Part shown: piece after piece, positions 39,657 through 51,100 of the stretch | How positions within the stretch are numbered: the first letter of the stretch is position 1 | Layout of the letters: each line of letters starts with the position of its first letter | DNA from: Leptoclinus maculatus | Lineage: Eukaryota > Chordata > Actinopteri > Perciformes > Stichaeidae | DNA: 64,000 bases | NCBI GenBank assembly: GCA_032191485.1 | Contig: JAVDOI010000019.1 | Span: forward strand, 11,129,784-11,193,783 | Direction: 5' to 3' | Made by a program: the position numbers and the translations under genes | The notes under the pieces: model-generated | What the model saw: the letters and a program-made list of their open reading frames with translations, nothing else | Databases searched by the model: none | Told to the model about the DNA's origin: nothing

Positions 39657-41724
39657 TTGACAGCGTTTCAGAATATCATACAGGTAAACAAGATTTTTGC
39701 AAAAGTTAATATATCCATAGTGTTGCATTTCATAAAAATAGTTGCTCCACTTACAGTCTTTGTGACCATCAATAGTACACGGAGTCATATTTATAGAGAT
39801 ATTTCTTCAGGGTCTATACACTGCTAGAACACTACACAGTGGTACTGAGCCGCTTAGGGGGGGGGGGGGGGGGACTTTATAGTGCCGTTAGTTCAACACA
39901 CACTTCTTCTTTTTTTACACCTCGAGATGTTTGTTTTTTTGTTGCTTTCCGTAGCAAACTACTTACAATGTGTCTGAATGGAGACAGCTCAGAATGTGGG
40001 AAGCAGTGAGTTGTGCAAAGGTTGAGCAAACATACGCACATCTTTTTTTTTTTTTAAGTTTCTGCTTCAAACAAAACATGAAGAAGAAGTCCAGTCAGGT
40101 GATGCACGATGACACAGTATGCAGGCAGCGTTCAGTCTGACCGATGTAAAAATGTACTCCTGGGCCTCGGTTTGTGATGCTGCCCCCTGCACACCCTCCA
40201 ACACTGACTGAAGGTCGGAGCTGTTTGTGCCTGGCCGATGATTCTTCTCCGCCTTAATAATCCCCAAAGCGTCTGAGAGAGATTGTGCTTTAAAGTCAGC
40301 CCGTCGTATTCATTGTGTGATTACGGATCACAATGGCAAACATAATGACCGGTCTCCCCTTTTGCTCTTTTATTCCCTTAAACACTGTTTGCACGTCTCT
40401 CAGCAGTGGAAGCAGAGGAAACCTTTGTTCTGGTGTTATGGCTCTTCTTTCTCTCCCTGTTGATGTCGTCTCATTCAGAGGGAGAAGATTGCCAGGCAAT
40501 TTGAACACCTCTGCAGAGAGAGGATGCGGAAAAGATGTGAAAAGATTTGTTGATCTCAAAATTGACAGAATGCGTAAAAAAAAAAAAACAACCCTGCCCC
40601 CGAACATCAAGTGTTCAATCACAGCTTAGCAACTGTAACTAGGCACTGCAGACCTGTCGAGCTTTTTTTGGGGGGATGTAAGCCGTGTGCACGCGGCTGA
40701 CGTCTCAGCAATTTAAGAGTTTTAATCGTTTTTTTCTTTTTTGAGCATTTCCAAAACTGAAATCACAGAAAACTGGTGAGCAGGACATGCTAACACCTGC
40801 AGCATGTCGTAAACAAGCACACGGTGTTATTTAGACTAACAGGCTGATCTTACATCGTTTATTATCATATTTAATGAGTAGATCAACTGGTGAGGATGCT
40901 AACTCGTTGCCTGGGATATGCAGCTTGACCCTCTTCTAACACAACTCCATGAATGTAGCATCTAGTGGATATTTAAGACTTGTTTTAAAATGAGTTTAGC
41001 GAAATGTCAATCGACAGGTTGTATAAAAATGTAAAACTTCACATTTATGCCAAAGCTCCCTGTATCTCTCATCCACGGGGAGCTAAGAAGCACTTCAAAC
41101 TAATCAGACCTGTTCTCTGGAAATAATAAAACGTTTCATTTTCAAATCGACTGCGTTCGTCCATCAGGTCAAAGATTGTTAGACGACTCCATATCGGGTT
41201 TGAGTTTGTTTTGGACTTTGGGCTTCTCTGTGCTGACGTTTAAAAAAAAAAACACCATCTCTGATGAGACATCCTTCATGGAAATGAGTAAAGTCAGACC
41301 TCATGGAGAAATCAGCAATGACGACTACACTGAAATGAAGCACATATAGACCACCGATAGCTCCGTCAATGGACTCGTTTCCACACGTAAGCTTGTGAAA
41401 TAAATCCTATATTTCACCGTATCACACTCGTGTCTGAAAAAATACAGTTTATTATTTATATCTGTGGAGTGGATGTGGTATAGCAGCCTGTTTTGACCCT
41501 CTTAAGTGGTTTGGAGTTGAACCTTTTGACTTAAAAAGCCAACCTCTCTGTCAGTCTAAGGCACTCTGCCCCTCGGTCGGTATCACGCGAGCGCCTTCTC
41601 TCGGCGTCCGGCCGGACACCACCGCTTTTGTCCGTTAAGCACAGAAATGAGAAAAAATGGATTTGGCATGACACCCCCGCTGAACTCGGGATGATTCAAG
41701 CGCAGAAAGATCGTGAAGTCAACC

Positions 41725-41760
<36 letters not shown>
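41725..41760 (+). repeat. (GCA)12 trinucleotide repeat in magi2 3' UTR
   Basis: Twelve uninterrupted GCA units. In magi2 transcript sense this is a CUG repeat, about 0.8 kb after the stop codon if the UTR extends as inferred. Confidence 0.95.
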
Positions 41761-41762
<2 letters not shown>

Positions 41763-42544
41763 CCTGCCGAGACCCCAAACTGTAATCACAGGGCTGAACG
41801 GGAGAGTAGAAAAGGGAGACGTCGGTGTGGTGGAAGTTCTGGTCCGCGTGGCGCCGTTCGGCTCCGTCTAAGCATCGGACTAGAGCTTCCATCCATCGCT
41901 TAAAGATGATCTTATTTACAAAAATGATCCCACATATTCATTATAATATATCTGTGTCTGGTTATTCAAGATCGATTCAGGCCCATTCAGTCTCTGTTAA
42001 GGCAAAGTTCTGTTGAGTTCATCTCTGCTGTCACTCTTTGATCCCATTCGCTCTCGTCTAAAACAGGCAAACCTTCTGTTCAACATTCCATTTCATAAAA
42101 CAAGAGTCCGTTGTGAAGAGAGGGAGATATATATCCAGTCGACAGCCGCTTCCTGTCAGGTGTTTTATGTTTGCATGTTTTGTCCCCCAGGTCTGCTCGG
42201 GGAGAAATCAAAATATAGTTCTTTTAAAGTTTGCGTCCCTTGAACACACATTCTAGTTGCTCTTCCATTACTTTTTTTTAAAAAGTGGATGATTTTCCAG
42301 TTCTTTAAGGTGGTGGGTGTAAAATATTTCTCAAAATAATTTAGAGTACAGTATCATAAATAAAACTCTAAAAACACGTGGTCCAGATCACCCTGTCCCC
42401 CCTTTGGTCCTGACTCTGTGGGAGAACGGGATGGAGGGGGTTGGGGGGTGGGTGGGTGGGGGGGGGGGGGGGGGGTGAAGGAGCACAGGAAGGTGTGGTG
42501 GTTTCATCCACACGTGGCCGCTGTATTCTGCTGGAGCCGCGGTG

Positions 42545-43260
42545 TTATCTGCTCAGCGTGGACGTGCCTGTGCGCAGTGTGCTGGGCAGCTTGTCTGATC
42601 CGGGGATCTTCCAAGGCCCGGGAGAGACCGTGGCCTTCCTCCCCGCCGCGCTGCCGGCCGTGCTCTTGCTGGGCAGGCTGGGCCGGCTCTCTCCCAGGCC
42701 CCTGTCCAGCTCCCTGGGCCTGGTCCTGCTCAGCTCCGAGTCCACCTGCTGCTGCTGCCCGCCGCCGTACCGTTCCACGTCGATGACGCTGTTCCCGTTG
42801 GTGTGCGGGAGCTTGGAGCTGCTGGTAGATTCGGTGGCTTCTCTGTCGTCCCCGGTACTTCTCTCCTTGGACCTCCCTCTGGTGCTCCTGGAAGGTTTGG
42901 GCTCCCCGCTCTGCCCCTCCTTGCCCACTTCCCCCTCAGTAGTGGGCTGGACTCTGTGTCCCACGTGGGTGGACCTGCCACCCTCCTTCTTGGCTCTGCC
43001 GCTCCCGCCGGTTGAAGCCGCTCTCCTCCCCTGGCCGATCGGATCTGGACCCAGCAGCTCGGCCTTCTGGGGGCTCTTCGAACGCTCCGTCCTGCTGTCT
43101 CGTGCCACCGGGTCTCGCGGGACGTCCAGAGGCGGCAGGTGAGGCGGGTCGGGGGCCAGATGAGATGAAGGCGATGGCATGGAAAGGCTGTCGATGGGAG
43201 GGGCTACTTCCGACAGGCTTGGGGAGGCTGAAGGGCGAGCATCCCATGGGACGGCATTAT
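42545..43260 (-). CDS. magi2: magi2 last coding exon, charged C-terminal tail (fragment residues 585-822)
   Basis: The acceptor CTCCAG is preceded directly by a TG repeat. The 716 nt encode a low-complexity Ser/Pro/Arg/Lys/Glu tail (NAVPWDARPSASPSLSEV near its start) and end PGPWKIPGSDKLPSTLR, TGTSTLSR, then TAA. The end resembles the mammalian MAGI2 C-terminus, which supports the paralog call. The long plus-strand reading frame over this exon is only its antisense. Confidence 0.9.
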
Positions 43261-44023
43261 CTGGAGCACACACACACACACACACACACACACAGTCAAT
43301 GTAGGAAACCACACATGCCTTCTGCTTAAAAGCTTGCGCGCATGCCACCGCACAACCAAACACTACATCAAAACAAACACAATAAACGCAGCAATCATTC
43401 CTATTCTACTAGCTAAAAGCATCGGAGTAAATCTCAGAGCAGCACTACAACCTACTTCCGAAACGTGTCACAGGGCGACACTACTTTTAGACAACATCAA
43501 TCCGCCTCCCATAGCTCTCTTTAAAGCCCCGGACAATCTAAAACCGTGGCGGAAAATCGAAAACCGGTTTAATGAAATGGATGATGTGCCCAATAGGGTG
43601 GTGCTATAGCGAGAATGAGAAACCTTGGGGCCAGAGCATCTCTCCCTCTCTCTCTCTCTCTCTCCCTCTCTCTCCCTCTCTCTCTCTCTCTCTCTTAAGC
43701 CTGAAGAAGTCTGCTTCCAGCGCAGCAGCTGCAGTGAATCTACAGCGCTCTCCTCCACAACTCTCCACTCTCACGGACTGTTAGCTTCTGTTTCTGCACC
43801 GATGGGTCTCGGTCCCTCGGCCATCAGTCATTTTCAGCGGGCTCGGCGTGGGTTCAGAGGCGAGGCCAGCTACAGCGGCGCCACGAGACCCAATTATGAG
43901 CAGACTCCCAATGCAGCGCTGGAGCACATTAGATCCGGGACTAAAAGGGAGAGAGAGAGAGAGACAGAGAGTACCTGCATTCTCCTACAGTACGCCTGCT
44001 ACAGTGGAGTCCACAGAGGGCTC

Positions 44024-44059
<36 letters not shown>

Positions 44060-45098
44060 CTGTGTTTATCACATGCTGTGTTAAAGCTCTGCTCAGGTTT
44101 CTGCTGACTCACCATAACACAAACTACGATATATAAATGTGTTCTTTGTTAGAGAGGCATAAAAAGGTGTGGGCTTGTTCTCATCATTATTTTAAACCTG
44201 CACTAAGCCACTTGAGTGCAAACACTGTGAACCCGACACAGACAAATCTTCACCTTATGAGTTTAAATGGGGGAATTAAAAAGTGAAAGAGTTGTCTAAT
44301 TACATTCCAGCAGACACAGAGCAGCATTAGCATTCATTTGGAGCCACGTTTGTGTCCGTCTGATGAATGTGAATCCAATATTCACTCTCCTTCTTCACTC
44401 CAATATTCCAATATCCAATATTTACTAACTCCTGAGGGAAATATGTGTCTCTTTGCTCAATGCGCCGCTGTGTTCATTCGATAATCGCTAACTTTGTCTG
44501 TCTGCTGTTTGGTGCTGGACGGGGGGGGTGTAGAGTTTAGAGAACAGCATGTGATTATTATACTTATATATATAAAGTTGTCTTTTTGTTTCCATTTCAA
44601 AAAAACAATCGTGTCCCGAAGTCAATTTCCTAGCCTTAGAAAGAGCTGAACTATTCCGCCAGTGAACAGAGTTCTGAAGGACTTCTGTGGCTGTGACAGA
44701 AGATGGAAAATGTTAATATGTAATCTGGGGTTTGGGGCTTGAGAACGTTTTTAATGGGAAGTGTGCCGTAGAAAGTGCCGGCATTGAGTGGGCGTTTACC
44801 TGGAACAGAAGGTCTGACTAGAGATGAAAGTAACTCAAGGTAATGATACTTTTGAATGAACTTAAAGCCCTGGAAATAAAACAGACTTTTATAGAAAACC
44901 CCGTCGCAGAGAGAATGTGAGGATTTCTATTTCTGACTCCTAGAGCCTGACTGATCACACCTCATCCTTTAGTTTGCTGGAGTGTCACTTTGATATAAGC
45001 GGCAAAAGAACTTCTACAATGTTGCTTTTCTTTGTGTGGTGTAACTCTCAGGCCTTTGATGAACATGCGCTGCAGATCTAACACTCGATAGAGGCACA

Positions 45099-45139
<41 letters not shown>

Positions 45140-48100
45140 CACACGGTAATATTCATGCACATGCCAGCAACCACGTTTTTATGCCAAACATATTCTCCAA
45201 TTTGTCTACTTGGTTTTGCATTCAGCTGTTCCTAAAAAAACAACCTGAGACAAAAATACCGTGCTCCTCTGAACATTAGTATGCTAATGTTTTAAATAGC
45301 TAGATTAATCACCAAAGATGATTTGCATAACCTTCCAGTATGCATATAAAATAAGAGCTGATGCTGAATCGAGCGCCCACAGAACAGACGGAGTGGGTTC
45401 AAATGTTGCCTCTGCTTTTAGGCAGCGCGGGGGTGGGGGGGGGGGGGGCGGCTCAACAGATCTCTAATGATGGAGGACTGTGTCTTCTGGCTGACCACAG
45501 TAAGACTCCCCGTGCACATATTTCAAGGCTGCACAGAACCACCTCAAGGCTCAAGTGTTACAAAAGCTCTCCACACACACAGAGAGATTAAATCCCCCGG
45601 CCGGAAGAACAGGGCCAACGCGGGGAAACACCATCATACTCTATTTCCTGTGTTTAAGTGCTGGAAGGTGACTGCCGAGGCCAAGAGCTGATGAATGTGT
45701 ATCACTGGGGGCTTTGGTGTCGCGGCGTTCCCATTCAAACATCTTTCTCTCTACTGGGAGGATGCGGAAAAGTGAGCGCCGCTTCGGAGCTTTATTACCC
45801 CGCAGTGTCACCGGGGAACAAATTTCCCCTTCCACGGCCAGTTTGTGCCGCGCCGAGGGTTTCACCGGGTAAATAATCTGCCGGAATATTTCACGTTCAT
45901 CTCCTCTGGCTGACTGTTTTTCTTTGGGGGCCTGTAGGTAGCTGGTGATTTATCTGCTGGTCAGGAGGAGAGTTATGTTCACTAACTTTACAACCTCCCG
46001 GAGCTCTGAGCCACTTCTGTTGATTATTTCAATGCATTATTATTAAATCTTCGACCGCACAGGGTGTCCAAGGTTATAAAGTAAGTCGTTTTTTGATCTG
46101 AACGCGCTAAGTGCATCCTGAATAGGCGGGTTACAGCAAAACAACACACAAAACCACAGCACAGAAAGCCAGGGTTACGTGAAGAGAAAAGCATTCGTAT
46201 GATCACAAACCGTGTCTTTAGAGGGGCCCATTAGGAAGAAATAGGGGGAGCCATGCTTGTCACTTTTCATGCACATGGAGAGACTGGAAGATACCATTCC
46301 TATAGAAGGGGAAGTAACAACCTAGACCAATCAATTAGTGATGGGTCACTGAAATGGACAGAAGATAAACTGATGTTAGTCAAGATAGAAGAGACACATG
46401 ATTAGTTTTATTAACAGCATAGTGAAATACAGAATACAGCGAGTACAGAGTCCATAAAGACAGGAGATCTAACATGATGCATGCTGGAATAATGTTATCA
46501 AGAGGTAAAGTGATATTAAGAACAAAGTACAACCTATGAGTTAAAAGTGAGGTAAGAAATGATCCTGAAGACATAGAAAGCTGATGTGGACCTCTGCGTG
46601 GATACTTACCGTACTCTGGGACCTGCCCTGTGCCCCTCTTTAGGAGAAGACGGACACGCCTGCCTCCAGACTTGATCAGCTCGATGGCCCGGGCGTGGGT
46701 CATGTTCTGGGTGCTCTCGCCATTGATCTCAATGATTTGGTCCCCAACCTGGACGTCAGGAAGTGTGTGACAGAGGATGAAAGAGGTCGTAAACATCTGT
46801 CGGAGAGGAAATGTGCACTGACGGAAATCTAACGCTACATCACACGAGCCAGGGCCATGAAGACTAAGTTAAGTGTTGAAGGACGAAAGTAGTCTTTTAG
46901 CTGCCAAACTCTTTAAGGAACTTTGTTGAGTCATTGATAAACACTTTGTGACTTCAGAGCAGCCAAGTAAACAGCGAGCACTGGATCAGGACCTGAGCTG
47001 CATTTAAAGATTTGAGAGCAACGTTAAAGCTCTTTGACCAGTTACTGTGAAGCACGGGGACAGAAACCAATGGAGAGGGCCAACGCGCTCCACACCGATT
47101 CACATCTGTATTGAAAGTATAAATATTCAATGCAATGTGAATAATGGAGCGTGTTAAAGAACCTTAAAACATAGACCGACATGTTTGTGTATGAACAGCA
47201 TACCGGGACCCTTGGAAGGTGTTAACTGTAGAAACACTAGAATCTCATTATAACAGGTGATACAATGTCGCAGAAACCTACCGGTCGAGTTCACAAAGGT
47301 GGAAACAAGACGAGCGGGTTAATGAAGGTGTTTGCATTCATGCTGAGATTGAGTCAATTATGATGTGGCAGGTGTGCAAATGATCCCACCGTCACTAAAT
47401 ATAAAATGGAATATTAATAAGCTTCTGTTATAATGGACGACGGTGAATAATAAGGATCACTATGGATCTATGATTCACTGGCTTTCCCACGGGCCTCTGT
47501 AAGCGTTAATAAGCATTACCAGCCATGAACTGGTGTCAGTTATAATTCATTTTGGCAGTAATGTCGACATGAAATTTGAAAGGAATTAAGGCGGACCCTT
47601 CTCACGGGGGCGGCTGTGGAACATGTTAGCCCACTGTGATGAATACTAATAACCTGGCTCAGTTAACAGCTAATGTAAATATTAACTGGGCCACGTCTCC
47701 CTTTTGTGACCCCACGAATGGGTTCAAACGTCAGTCGTCCCCCCCCCCGGCTCCGAGGTTGACTAATGGGGGGAGGATTCACGGGGGAACAGGACAAAAA
47801 ACACGGCGGGCAATTACGCTAACAAATGGAGAAGTCCTGCGGTAATGGCAGGGGTAATTTGAAAGTCAGGAGCGAAGTCAAGAGAGGGCGAGTCATTAGG
47901 TGTCACTGCAGTGGTCTGAAGAGAGGTGGAAGGCAGGACGGTTCACTCATTATTCCCCCGGCTCCGTACAGCAGCTGGAGACTGATCTCCATTTTCATCT
48001 TTAATAAAGGGGGGAGCTGGAGATGAATGGACGGCACGTGAATGCTGAGCACAGGCAGCGTGAGGTGGAAATGAATCAGCCGACGCTCACGGACGACTCC

Positions 48101-51100
48101 GTCTTTTATTGAAGGTTTAAAGCTCAAAGAGGTAATTAAATGTGCTGAATGATTATTCGTAATAACCCATCGCTTTGTGCAATCTTCTTAAAAGCCTCTG
48201 CACTGCCACTTGGACCCCCCCAAAAAAAAACGCTTGTTAAAATGTGTTAGTGCTCCTTACTGATTAGTTTGTGACTAGCAGGATCAAAGTAGATCATTTT
48301 TTCCTTCTTAAAGATGTGACAAAGTGCCCGTTGAGGAGAAATGACTTGGATTAAGCTCAGAGTGTCAGAGTGACTGCAGGGAGTCACGGAGCAAGAGAGC
48401 TTTGGGTTTCTGCACCTTAGCGCGTCAAAGCACCACTCAAATCCAAAGTGACAGGCACGTCCAATGCTTTTTACCCAATACCTCACATTTACTTAAGAGT
48501 TAAATGCAGACTGATTCCTCTCTGCATTCGGCTGTGCGGAGCAAGGATTGTTGATCAAAGTGGTCTCTGCGCCGTGTTCTCTGAAGTCGACTCAACAGCA
48601 CGGCGTCGGGTTCATTTCGATGTCCCACCAGCAGAGCGACTGTCTGGCAATTCATCCGAGACAAATCGGACTCAGTGGAGGAAAGTTAACTCGAGTGTTT
48701 TATGCTACTTTATACTTCTACTCTGCAAAAATACTGCACATTTGACAGCTGATTCATCTTTAGATTTACAAGAAAAATACACGAAGCTAGAATAAAAAAA
48801 GATATTATCTGTGATTCTGCTGCATACATTTAGCTATTTTTAAAATAATATATAATGTCCATTGTGAAAAAAACATCCGTATTCTTCATATACATAATAC
48901 ATCAGTACCACTAAAGGACATAATCAGTCTTCTGAAGTTTAAGTACTTTACACTATTTTACTGGTACTTCTACTGAAGGAAAGGATCCGAATAATATATT
49001 ATTATTATTATATAATATTCTGAATATTCCTTCCACCACTGATCAGACTCCCAGACTCCACTGCAGCTTTATATGCTGAATTTAAGTGGAGCTCAAGAGG
49101 GATTAATCTTCCTCTTCCACCTGCATCAAGGCTCACTGGACTCCCATCGACTAACACCAACGAGGCAGGAAAGTAATATCTCCCCCGGGGGCATTTTGCA
49201 CACATTATCTTTAAACGGGTTCATTGCATATAAAGAATGTAACGCAGACTGATGCCATCAGCTCCACACATTAAAACAGGACATGCAAGAAAAGAGAGAA
49301 AGAGAAAGCAAGAGGTCAATAAAGACGAGCTGGTGGATTCATTCTGCATTGACAGACGGAGAAACGTATTGAAGTTGACCTGAATGTTGCTAGCAGCAGA
49401 ACACATGGAGCTAATGAGGAGGCAACTTAAAAAGGCAGCGTCAAGGGCTTCATTACATCTTTATCCATTCAGAAAACACGCGTCTGCTTTCTCTGACCGA
49501 ATAGTACAGTAGCAACGATAGCTAGAGAATCTAAATATTATCCGTTACTAAATGCAAAGGAGAGATGTGTTTTTTTAGGAACTTGGGAGGAGAAAAACTT
49601 CTAAAAAAAACTCAAAAAGGACGACCCGTCTCTGCGTTATTTTGACAGATTATTTCTTAATCGGCTCTGAAGAAGTTGCTGCTGCAGCTTTGATAACATC
49701 AGACGATTACAGTGAGCTTCTGCCATGTAATCCAAGGAGATAGGAAGCAGCTTCATCTTTAAAATGGGGCGCGGTGGCTTCCCAAAAGGACACGACATCA
49801 TCAAACATACCCTCATCCTCCCGTTGCGGATGGCCGGTCCGTCCTCGGCCAGTCGCAGGACGAACAGGTCCATCTTGTACTCCCGTCCTCCGCGGATGCT
49901 AAAACCAAAACCTTTGACACTTTTCTCCAGCTCCACCGTGAAGAAGTCAAAGTCCTGTGAAAGCTGAGCCGCGCAGAGATCAGATGCTCTTAGAGTCGAT
50001 GTTATCTGAGGAGAAGATGGGCCATTATAGCGGAAAATAGTCTCAGGACTCAGCAACGAAAAGTAAGTGAATGAGAAGGGAGCGAATGCAAGGTAAACAA
50101 AACACAATATTATATACATAAACATTTAAAATGTGACTTTAAAGTATCCTGAAGTATGTGTCAGCTGTGCACTTTGTCGAACACAAACAAGCTAACTAAC
50201 AGCGAGTCAGCCTTTCTCAGACTCCTCGGGGGAATATCTGCCTTCTAAGTTAATGTAAAAATATTGATCAATGCAGCTTTAAAGCGTCACATATTCTGCT
50301 GAGGGAAACATCCCGACTTGAGTTAAGTTAATAAAAAGAAACAACAGTTCAGTTAAAAAACGGTCGACAATGTTTTCGCCTGCGAGGAAAAACGTTAAAG
50401 ATTTGGATTATTGCTGAGTCAGGCGAGTGTCGTCGTTTCATGGAAAAGAGCCAACAGCACATCTCTTCTGTTTATTGTTGTAAATATTGTTATTGCCTTT
50501 TGGTTTCAGGTTCAGGAGATGTGCTTTCAACCAGACTTGTTCCCGGTGATATTGGGTGATGTTACATAGATACTATCAGATATTGACTATTTATTTGTAA
50601 AGTTTCCAGAGTGTACTCGTTGAATATCAATCAATTCATAATGCTAATTAAATGTCATTAAACTTTATATTGGAGGGATTTCTTGCAAATAGAAATTATG
50701 TAAAAAAACATTTGGAAAGATTGACAAATGTTTATTGAAGCTGAAGGCTGGTAATTGCTCTTTGTAATAATTAGTTTATTTTCTTTTCTTCTTATGTGTT
50801 TATCAGGATGCATCAGTTTGATTTTGGTGTTCTGTTCTGTGTTTGTTTTTTGGAGACTCGTGTCATGTTTTGGTGAATAAAAACCCATCCTTACTTGGAC
50901 TGGTGGCATTCGGTAGTCTGGCACGAACTGCCTGGTGTCGGTAGCTAGCTGCCTGTAGTCGAGCAGTGGCGGGTGTCTGTAGTCCAACGTGGGGGGCTGC
51001 CTGTAGTCCGCCACAGGAGGGTGCCGGTAATCCACCGGCGGCTGCCGGTAATCTGTGAACGGCGGCTGTCTGATGTCTGGTTTAACATCTTGCCTCGCCT

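Larger units (their letters stand above)
39630..42544 (-). other. magi2: magi2 3' UTR (about 2.9 kb, end inferred)
   Basis: This is non-coding sequence downstream of the magi2 stop. In transcript sense it carries an 18-C run (complement of 42458-42475), a (CUG)12 repeat (complement of 41725-41760) and several AATAAA hexamers (complements of 41448-41453, 40858-40863, 40368-40373 and 39651-39656). The distal signal is taken as the end because GT-rich sequence follows it. No transcript data support the exact end. Confidence 0.5.
43261..46609 (-). other. magi2 intron before the last exon
   Basis: Contents are (CA)14 at 43267-43294 abutting the acceptor, (CT)n at about 43640-43694, (TG)n at about 44031-44055, (CA)n at 45102-45135 and a G run near 45432-45448. 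No exon-like sequence was recognised. Confidence 0.6.

Noticed and set aside
42441..43142. A 233-codon plus-strand open frame
   Set aside because: It is the antisense of the last magi2 coding exon. GC-rich exons often leave the opposite strand open, and the translation resembles nothing.
43261..43363. Extension of the last magi2 exon into upstream sequence (frame open through the TG repeat)
   Set aside because: The frame is open only because the repeat encodes Cys-Val. A good AG acceptor at 43262-43261 joins in phase with the preceding exon.
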